From: Acidimicrobiales bacterium
GTDB lineage: Bacteria; Actinomycetota; Acidimicrobiia; Acidimicrobiales; Palsa-688
Direction: 5' to 3'
Assembly: GCA_019241495.1 (NCBI GenBank)
Contig: JAFAWZ010000281.1
Coordinates: 1-9,649 of the forward strand
Length of the DNA stretch: 9,649 bases
Shown here: positions 4,945 through 9,649 of the stretch, piece by piece
Layout: the number at the start of each line of letters is the position of its first letter
Numbering within the stretch: the stretch's first letter is position 1
Translations under genes and position numbers: made by a program
Notes under the pieces: generated by a model
The model's input: only the letters and a program-made list of their open reading frames with translations
Told to the model about the DNA's origin: nothing
Database searches by the model: none

Positions 4945-5242
4945 GAACCCCGCGGGGTTCGGGGTACCCCGGATCGGGGTACCCCGGCGACCCCGATCCG
5001 GGGTAGTCGCCCCAACCAGCGAACCCCACCCCTGGTGCAAGCCCTGGCCGGAAAATTTCTTGGTCATCTTGAGCGGCGTGAACCCCGCGGCCCCGACCGG
5101 GTCGCGGGGTTCACGAACCCCACCCCTCTGAGCTGCCCGGACACGGCCGGGCTGGTCCGAGTACCCCGCGGGTGGTCCCGGTTCGGGGTAGCCGCGGGGT
5201 CGGGCGGAGTGGGGTCGACTCGGGGTCAATCCGGGGTAGTCG
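4945..5242. repeat. Dense GGGGTA/GGGGTC motif array with palindromes (operator, oriT or origin candidate)
   Basis: This is a gene-free stretch. Palindromes are GAACCCCGCGGGGTTC (4945-4960) and GGGGTACCCC (4961-4970 and 4976-4985, 15 bp apart). GGATCGGGGT/ACCCCGATCC is an inverted repeat (4971-4980, 4990-4999). ATCCGGGGTAGTCG occurs at 4996-5009 and 5229-5242, and GAACCCCACCCCT at 5021-5033 and 5115-5127. TACCCC is at 5162-5167. Five same-strand GGGGT[A/C] boxes start at 5185, 5196, 5211, 5222 and 5233, with spacings of 11, 15, 11 and 11 bp. A lone AT-rich patch (GAAAATTTCTTGGTCATCTT) lies at 5051-5070. Repeated boxes, dyads and an AT-rich patch are the ingredients of an iteron origin, oriT or multi-site operator; the sequence alone does not decide. 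Confidence 0.7.
5078..5114. repeat. Hairpin with 12-bp perfect arms
   Basis: GTGAACCCCGCG (5078-5089) and CGCGGGGTTCAC (5103-5114) are perfect reverse complements with 13 bp between them. An inner CCC/GGG pairing (5092-5094 with 5099-5101) can extend the stem. The arms repeat the core of the palindrome at 4945-4960. It sits just after the AT-rich patch and might be a termination, nicking or protein-binding structure. Confidence 0.75.
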
Positions 5243-5285
5243 GCGTGGCGCGGTGGCGGCTCCTTCACGCGAAAGGAACCCGCTC

Positions 5286-6095
5286 ATGGCCACCCGCCGC
5301 CCGCTCACCGACTCGCCGTTCGACACCTTGGAGCGAACCTTCGATCTCCTCACGACCGGCCCCCACCCCCTCGCCCTCGACGGCACTTCTGTCGCCGGGC
5401 TGCCCGACCGTCCGATCCCCCTCGGGGAGCTGAAGGCCCGCCTGCTCCATCCCTCAACCCCCTTCGTGGTGCGCGACGCTTCCGTCACTGAACTGGTCCT
5501 CCGCTCGCGCCAAGAGGGCGGCCGGTGGACGGTCGGTCTGGCCGGGGTGCTCCTGCCCGGCCTGCGCCGGGCCGCCTGGCCACTGGTCCAGGCCTGTCCG
5601 GGTAAGACCGTCGATCTCGAAGCCGAGACCCTGACCGCGTTCTTGGCCGCGGTGGCCGAGTGCGATCCGCACCGGGAGCGCTTGGCCGCTCGGCTGTGCT
5701 GGTTGGCCCGCATCGGGGCCAACCGGCTCCTCAAGGCCGAGCTGGCCGAGCAAGCCCGGCCCGGCTCGGAGCCGGTGTCGGCCGCGCCGCCCCGACCGTG
5801 GGGTCACCCCGACTTGGTGCTCGCCAAGGCGGTCCGGTGCGGGGTGATCGACGCCGCGGACGCTGAGCTGATCGGGGCCACCCGGATCGGCGGCGTCGAC
5901 CTGGCCGACGCCGCCGAACGTTTGGGCCTGGCCTATAAGGCGTGCCATCAACGGCGGCGCCGGGCCGAATCACTGCTCGTCGAATGGCTCACTTCTGAGG
6001 ACTATCCGCCGGATGAGTTTGTCGAAAAAAGGGCCGAAACCCCTTGTTCTTCTGGTGGGGGTCGTCCCCGGCACGGCCGGCCAACCGGCCGGTGA
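5286..6095 (+). CDS. Putative regulator with sigma-region-4-like HTH
   Basis: The 269-aa product has an N-terminal part with DGTSVAGLPDRPIPLGELKARLLHPSTPF (32-60) and VGLAGVLLPGLRRAAWPL (83-100), helical and Arg/Leu-rich. From about 176 a helix-turn-helix stretch follows: HPDLVLAKAVRCGVIDAADAELIGATRIGGVDLADAAERLGLAYKACHQRRRRAESLLVEWL. This resembles sigma-factor region 4 (scan for tasks, acidic turn, recognition helix, basic tail), but no region 2 is evident, so it is not a normal sigma factor. ATG 5286 has AAAGGA eight bases upstream. It lies between the GGGGT[A/C] array and the conjugation operon and is the likely switch for one or both. Its last 25 residues (KRAETPCSSGGGRPRHGRPTGR region) look unstructured, and their DNA overlaps the 41-bp and 17-bp repeats. 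A replication-initiation role is an alternative. Confidence 0.75.
   Translation: MATRRPLTDSPFDTLERTFDLLTTGPHPLALDGTSVAGLPDRPIPLGELKARLLHPSTPFVVRDASVTELVLRSRQEGGRWTVGLAGVLLPGLRRAAWPLVQACPGKTVDLEAETLTAFLAAVAECDPHRERLAARLCWLARIGANRLLKAELAEQARPGSEPVSAAPPRPWGHPDLVLAKAVRCGVIDAADAELIGATRIGGVDLADAAERLGLAYKACHQRRRRAESLLVEWLTSEDYPPDEFVEKRAETPCSSGGGRPRHGRPTGR
6017..6057 (+). repeat. 41-bp imperfect repeat, copy 2 (ahead of the conjugation operon)
   Basis: This is the inverted counterpart of 4262-4302 (31 of 41 identical). It lies in the 3' end of the putative regulator gene and points toward the pilin operon. Within it AAGGG-CCGAAAC-CCCTT (6029-6045) can fold into a short hairpin. On the minus strand that hairpin is followed by six T, a terminator-like arrangement, although no leftward gene upstream needs it. 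Confidence 0.65.
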
Positions 6096-6108
6096 CCGGG
6101 CAAGCGTC
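6092..6108 (+). repeat. 17-bp direct repeat, copy 2
   Basis: GTGACCGGGCAAGCGTC matches 4246-4262 at 16 of 17 positions in the same orientation. It overlaps the regulator stop codon and ends 28 bp before the proposed pilin start. Confidence 0.6.
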
Positions 6109-6124
6109 GCTCGACACCTGAACC

Positions 6125-6131
6125 AAGGAGG
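6125..6131 (+). promoter_or_regulatory. Strong ribosome binding site at the head of the pilin gene
   Basis: AAGGAGG, continuing as TGA, is a near-perfect anti-16S match five bases before GTG 6137. The 12-mer GAACCAAGGAGG (6120-6131) recurs 84 bp (28 codons) downstream at 6204-6215, where no ATG, GTG or TTG follows at usable distance; an ACG stands at 6221. Confidence 0.6.
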
Positions 6132-6136
6132 TGAGA

Positions 6137-6661
6137 GTGCCCAACCCGGCCCGACCGGACCGACCGGGACGACCCCCGCACCACGCCCCAACCACGCGGG
6201 GCCGAACCAAGGAGGCCGCCACGACCTATCCCATACGGAGCAACCATCGTCGAGCCGAACCCGCCCCGCCCACGGAGTGCAGGGTGGTCGACCATGCCGC
6301 GGCCCGACCGCAGTCGACAGGGTTCAGGTGGCGACCGCCGGTGTTCGTTCGCCGGCTGGCGCTCGCCGCGGTGATCACCCTCGGGCTGCTCGTCGCCGTG
6401 GCCCCACCGGCGTTCGCGGACAGCGGCAGCCCGACGCTGAGCGGGGTGATCTCCAACCTGACCAACTGGATCGTCGGCATCCTGGCCGGCGTCGCCACCC
6501 TGTTCCTGACGATTGGCGGGTTGCGGTACCTGACCGCCGGGGGCGACCCGGGTCAGGTCGAGAAGGCCAAGACCGCGCTCAAGTCGGCGGCCATCGGCTA
6601 CGCGCTGGCCGTCCTGGCCCCGCTGTTGGTGTCGATCCTGGCCTCCCTGGTGGGCGGCTGA
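6137..6661 (+). CDS. Type IV secretion system pilin (VirB2/TrbC type)
   Basis: The product is a small membrane prepilin, expected to form the conjugative pilus or a channel part. A signal peptide VRRLALAAVITLGLLVAVAPPAFA ends in AFA|DS. Two hydrophobic helices follow (LTNWIVGILAGVATLFLTIGGLRYL and SAAIGYALAVLAPLLVSILASLV) around a short polar loop with TAGGDPGQVEKAKTAL. This matches T4SS pilin domains of actinobacterial elements. The start is uncertain. GTG 6137 has the best ribosome binding site and gives 174 aa, but puts a Pro/Arg-rich stretch before the signal. GTG 6284, with GGAG six bases upstream, gives 125 aa with a 45-residue leader, close to the long leader known for VirB2. Its TGA overlaps the next ATG as TGATG. 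It is the first gene of the transfer operon. Confidence 0.85.
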   Translation: MPNPARPDRPGRPPHHAPTTRGRTKEAATTYPIRSNHRRAEPAPPTECRVVDHAAARPQSTGFRWRPPVFVRRLALAAVITLGLLVAVAPPAFADSGSPTLSGVISNLTNWIVGILAGVATLFLTIGGLRYLTAGGDPGQVEKAKTALKSAAIGYALAVLAPLLVSILASLVGG

Positions 6662-7893
6662 TGGCCCGGTCCCTCGCCGGGCGGCTGCGTCGGTGGCGGC
6701 CCCGTCACCCACGGCTGCTCCTCGCCGCGGGTGGGCTGGTGGTCGTGTTGGCGTTGGCCAGCGGCGGTCACCCCGCGCACGCCGAGACGCGTCCCAACTC
6801 TGCGGTAGTGGAGCTCACCGCCGTCCACCTGACTGCGTCTTCTTCGCCGACGACGGTGCCGGCCGGGAGCGGGTCGGGATCGAGTACGGGTGAGGGGCCT
6901 CCCGGTATCCAGGTCGGTCCGGGCAACACGACCGCCCCGACCACCCCGGCCGCGGGCAGCGGCGGATCGGTCAGTGGCGGCACCCAGCCGTCACCGGGCC
7001 TGTTCGACATCACCGGCCACATCGAGGCGGCCATCGACGACTGGTTCCGCGACGTCGTCACCTCGGCCCTCAACCCGATACTCACCCTCCTCGGCCACAC
7101 CCTCTTGGCCACCCCGAACGTCACCGCCCAATCGAGGGTCGGCCAGCTGTGGCAGATGACCGAAGGCATCGCCGATGCCTTCTTGGTCCTGTTCGTCTTG
7201 GTGGGCGGGGCCATCGTCATGGGCCACGAAACGATCCAGACCCGAACCGCCATCAAAGACGTCCTGCCCCGCATCGTCGTCGCCGCCATCGCGGTGAACG
7301 CCAGCCTGTCCCTGGCTGGCCTGGTCATCTCGACCGCCGACTCGCTCTCCCAAGCCGTTCTCGGTCAAGGCGTCGACCCCACCCAGGCCGCCGTCGTGCT
7401 CCGCCAGCTCGTCCTCGGCTCGTTGGCCGACGGCGGGATCTTCGTCGTGCTGTTGGGCGCGGTCGTGGCCGTGCTGGCCATCGTGCTGCTGGCCACCTAC
7501 GTCGTCCGGCTGGCTCTGGTGATCCTGCTCATCGTGGCCGCCCCGATCTGCCTGGTCTGCCACGCCCTCCCCCAGACCGAAGGGCTGGCCCGGCTGTGGT
7601 GGCGGGCGTTCGCCGGCACCCTGGCCGTCCAGGTCGCCCAGTCCCTGGTGCTGATCACGGCGCTGCGGGTGTTCTTGGCCTCGGGCGGCCCGGCCAACCT
7701 CGGGATCGCGTCGACCGGCGGCCTCGTCGACCTCCTCGTCTCGGCCTGCCTGTGCTGGGTGCTGGTCAAGATCCCCGGCTGGGTCAGCCGGGTCGTGTTC
7801 TCCCGATCCGGGGGCGGCGGCCTCGGCCGGGTCGTGCGCGACGTCATCATCTACAAGGGGGCCAAGGCCCTCGCCGCGGGAGTCGGACTGTGA
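6661..7893 (+). CDS. TrbL/VirB6-like polytopic conjugation membrane protein
   Basis: The 410-aa product is expected to be the inner-membrane channel component of the mating apparatus. A signal-like segment (19-41) ends in AHA|ET. A Ser/Thr/Gly/Pro-rich extracytoplasmic linker follows (about 55-112), then the GLFDITGHIEAAIDDWFRDVVTSALNPIL amphipathic block. Hydrophobic segments lie at about 170-187, 204-226, 259-300 (two adjacent spans with a conserved-looking Arg283), 318-340 and 353-372. The C-terminus is basic (SRVVFSRSGGGGLGRVVRD). ATG 6661 overlaps the pilin stop by one base, and its own TGA overlaps the GTG of the next gene. Family assignment rests on architecture and position; sequences in this family diverge widely. 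Confidence 0.82.
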   Translation: MARSLAGRLRRWRPRHPRLLLAAGGLVVVLALASGGHPAHAETRPNSAVVELTAVHLTASSSPTTVPAGSGSGSSTGEGPPGIQVGPGNTTAPTTPAAGSGGSVSGGTQPSPGLFDITGHIEAAIDDWFRDVVTSALNPILTLLGHTLLATPNVTAQSRVGQLWQMTEGIADAFLVLFVLVGGAIVMGHETIQTRTAIKDVLPRIVVAAIAVNASLSLAGLVISTADSLSQAVLGQGVDPTQAAVVLRQLVLGSLADGGIFVVLLGAVVAVLAIVLLATYVVRLALVILLIVAAPICLVCHALPQTEGLARLWWRAFAGTLAVQVAQSLVLITALRVFLASGGPANLGIASTGGLVDLLVSACLCWVLVKIPGWVSRVVFSRSGGGGLGRVVRDVIIYKGAKALAAGVGL

Positions 7894-8882
7894 CCGCCCG
7901 CGACCGCAACGCCGACTACTCCCGTAACGGCAGGTCCCGGGTGCGGATCCCGGCCGACGTTGAACGCCCCGACAAGCTCCTGGCCGGGCTCACCGCCCGC
8001 CAGCTGGCCATCCTGGCGGTGACCGCCGTCGCCCTGTGGGCCGGCTACGCCGCCACCCGCCACCACCTCCCACCCGTCGTGTTCGGGGTGGTAGCGCTCC
8101 CGGTCGCCTCGGTGGCGGCGATGCTGGCGTTGGGCCGGTTCGAGGGGATCGCCGCCGACCGCTGGGTCCTCTCGGCGTGGCGGCACCATCGCAGCCCGCA
8201 CCGTCTGGTGCCCGCCCCCGACGGCATCACCGGCGCCCCCGCCTTCCTCGCCGAGTCCGTCGCGGGCGCGACGGGGGTAGTGCCGGCGCCGCTGCGCCTC
8301 CCGGTCCGCGCGGTCCGCGCCGATGGGATCGTCGAGCTCGGCGGTGACGGGCTGGCCGTGATCTGCCGGGCCAGCGCCGTCACCTTCAGCCTGCGCACCC
8401 CGGCCGAGCAGGAGGGCTTGGTGGCCGGGTTCGCCCGGTTCCTCAACTCGCTCGCAGATCCCGTCGAGATCCTGGTGCGGGCCGAGCCGGTCGACCTCAC
8501 CCCGGCCATCGACGCCCTCCTCGACGCCGCTCCCGGCTTGCCGCACCCGGCGCTGGAGGCGGCGGCGCGAGGTCACGCCCGGTTCCTGGCCGAGCTGGCC
8601 GAACGCCGCGACCTTTTGCGCCGCGAGGTGCTGGTCGTGCTGCGCCACGGTGTCGAGTCCAACAGGGCCGGCGACGATCCCGCCGGCCGTCTGCACCGCC
8701 GGGCCGCCGAGGCGGCCACCGCGCTGGCCGCGGCTGGGGTCACCCTCACTGTCCTCGACGGCCCGGCCACCTCGGCCTGTCTGGCCCGCGCTCTCGACCC
8801 GGCCGGCACCACCCGGCTGCCGGGACTGGCGGCCACCGAGGAGCCCGTCACCCTCGCCCCCAAGAAAGGAGCCTTTCGATGA
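7890..8882 (+). CDS. PrgI-family conjugation protein with long C-terminal region
   Basis: The 330-aa product begins MTARDRNADYSRNGRSRVRIPADVERPDKLLAGLTARQLAIL. The phrase RIPADVERPDKLL...TARQL followed by two hydrophobic helices (about 37-56 and 61-82) is the PrgI domain, a VirB3-like partner always found next to VirB4 ATPases in Gram-positive conjugation loci. After DRWVLSAWRHHRSPHRLVPAPDG comes about 220 residues not found in short PrgI proteins. They have a strand-rich start (RADGIVELGGDGLAVICRASAVTFSLRTPAEQEGLVAGFARFLNSL) and a helical part with VLVVLRHGV. Similar regions occur in actinobacterial SCO6880-type transfer proteins and resemble the N-terminal part of VirB4. The start is GTG 7890, overlapping the upstream stop as GTGA; the end overlaps the next gene as ATGA. 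Confidence 0.85.
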   Translation: MTARDRNADYSRNGRSRVRIPADVERPDKLLAGLTARQLAILAVTAVALWAGYAATRHHLPPVVFGVVALPVASVAAMLALGRFEGIAADRWVLSAWRHHRSPHRLVPAPDGITGAPAFLAESVAGATGVVPAPLRLPVRAVRADGIVELGGDGLAVICRASAVTFSLRTPAEQEGLVAGFARFLNSLADPVEILVRAEPVDLTPAIDALLDAAPGLPHPALEAAARGHARFLAELAERRDLLRREVLVVLRHGVESNRAGDDPAGRLHRRAAEAATALAAAGVTLTVLDGPATSACLARALDPAGTTRLPGLAATEEPVTLAPKKGAFR

Positions 8883-9649
8883 CCGGCCTGCTCTCCCGCA
8901 TCCCCCGGCCCGCCGCTCGGCCGGCCTCCCCGTTCGGTCCCGACGCCGTCGAGGTCGGCCCCCGTAACCTGCGGGTCGGGGACGGCTGGTGTCGCAGCTT
9001 CGCCGTCGTCGGCTATCCCCGCGAGGTCGGCCATGGTTGGCTCGAGCCGCTCACCGCCCACCCCAGCCGGCTCGATGTCGCCGTGCACGTCGAACCTGTC
9101 CCGGCCGACGTGGCGGCGGATCGGCTGCGCCGCCAGTTGGCCCGCCTCGAATCGGGCCGCCGAGCCGACGCGGCCAAAGGACGTTTGGGTGACCCCGACG
9201 TCGAGGTCGCCGCCGAGGACGCCCGGGAGTTGGCTGCCGGGCTGGCCCGGGGCGAGCAGAAGCTGTTCCGGGTTGGCCTCTATCTCACCGTGCACGCCGC
9301 CTCGGAGAAGGCGCTCGACGCCGAGTGCGCCCGGGTGCGGGCGGTGTGCTCGTCGATGCTGCTCGACGCCCAGCCGGCCACCTGGCGCACCCTGCAAGGC
9401 TGGACGTCCACCCTCCCCGTGGGGGTTGACGCCCTCGGCCAGCGCCGCAGTTTCGACACCGACGCCCTGGCCGCGTCGTTCCCGTTCGCGTCGGCCGAGC
9501 TGACCGCCAAAAGCGGTGTCCTCTACGGCACCGCCACCAGCGGCACGGGGCTGGTGCTGTGGGACCGCTTCGCCCAGGACAACCACAACTCGGTCATCCT
9601 GGCCCGCTCCGGGGCCGGCAAGTCCTACCTGGCCAAGCTCGAAGCGCTG
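8879..9649 (+). CDS. VirB4/TraC-like conjugation ATPase, N-terminal part
   Basis: 257 codons are present and the frame is open at the window end. The product should be the hexameric cytoplasmic ATPase that powers pilus assembly and transfer. The first about 230 residues carry the VirB4 N-terminal fold: GDGWCRSFAVVGYPREVGHGWLEPL (37-61), a strand with VAVHVEPVPADVAADRLRRQLARLE, a basic/acidic helical stretch and LFRVGLYLTVHAASEKALD. WDRFAQDNHNSVILARSGAGKS then leads into the Walker A P-loop, GAGKS at 245-249. The start is ATG 8879, with AAAGGAG (8865-8871) seven bases upstream. Walker B and the C-terminal motor domain lie beyond the window. With the upstream pilin, TrbL-like and PrgI-like genes it forms a standard actinobacterial ICE transfer operon. 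Confidence 0.92.
   Translation, partial: MTGLLSRIPRPAARPASPFGPDAVEVGPRNLRVGDGWCRSFAVVGYPREVGHGWLEPLTAHPSRLDVAVHVEPVPADVAADRLRRQLARLESGRRADAAKGRLGDPDVEVAAEDARELAAGLARGEQKLFRVGLYLTVHAASEKALDAECARVRAVCSSMLLDAQPATWRTLQGWTSTLPVGVDALGQRRSFDTDALAASFPFASAELTAKSGVLYGTATSGTGLVLWDRFAQDNHNSVILARSGAGKSYLAKLEAL

Noticed and set aside
4457..5029. Minus-strand frames opposite the winged-helix gene
   Set aside because: They are low-complexity Arg/Gly/Pro peptides. The + strand codes for two clear winged-helix domains with a good ribosome binding site.
4945..5242. CRISPR array
   Set aside because: Repeats are short, in both orientations and unevenly spaced, with no unique spacers of constant length.
6013..6660. 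Upstream extension of the TrbL-like frame to 6013
   Set aside because: The extension overlaps the pilin in another frame and has no domain or signal. ATG 6661 with the TGATG overlap and an immediately following signal sequence is far better.
7149..7889. Upstream extension of the PrgI frame inside the TrbL-like gene
   Set aside because: It translates to Arg/Pro-rich shadow sequence. GTG 7890 with the GTGA overlap begins directly with the PrgI domain.
8573..9586. Minus-strand open frame of 337 codons at the right end
   Set aside because: It lies antisense to the PrgI and VirB4-like genes, is Gly/Arg-rich and has no motif.

Overview
The window is GC-rich DNA with strongly G/C-ending codons. 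Frequent GTG starts, a conjugation gene set of the kind found on actinobacterial elements, and a tRNA-Ala(GGC) junction point to a high-GC actinobacterium. An environmental Acidimicrobiia-like lineage is my guess, but the sequence does not prove it. The window reads as the edge of an integrative and conjugative element (ICE) joined to host chromosome at a tRNA gene.

Chromosomal side (1 to about 745): the last 32 codons of a DsbA/thioredoxin-fold protein on the + strand, a 20-bp tandem repeat, a near-ideal bidirectional terminator hairpin (173-208), a convergent HU-type nucleoid protein gene (hup, - strand, 222-497), and tRNA-Ala(GGC) on the + strand (673-745).

Element side, leftward operon (4234 to 630, - strand): two tandem paralogous SPPY-type DNA methyltransferases, a 71-aa unknown protein, and a large serine recombinase. 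The first three genes overlap end to end, so they look translationally coupled. The recombinase ATG candidate continues that pattern, but a GTG 25 codons further in has a much better ribosome binding site, and that site lies in one arm of a perfect 10-bp hairpin. The recombinase frame runs antisense through the whole tRNA gene into host DNA, so its last 38 residues are written by the integration site.

Control region (4235 to about 6136): a protein with two winged-helix domains (4436-4936), then about 350 bp of non-coding DNA packed with GGGGTA/GGGGTC motifs, palindromes and hairpins plus one AT-rich patch, then a 269-aa protein with a sigma-region-4-like HTH near its C-terminus (5286-6095). 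An imperfect 41-bp inverted repeat (4262-4302 and 6017-6057) and a 17-bp direct repeat bracket this module.

Rightward operon (6137 to beyond 9649, + strand): a type IV secretion pilin (VirB2/TrbC type), a polytopic TrbL/VirB6-like channel protein, a PrgI-family membrane protein with a long extra domain, and the N-terminal third of a VirB4-like ATPase reaching its Walker A motif at the window end. Junctions are TGATG, GTGA and ATGA overlaps. Together these would build the membrane part of a mating-pair apparatus. The relaxase, coupling protein and far attachment site are not in the window.
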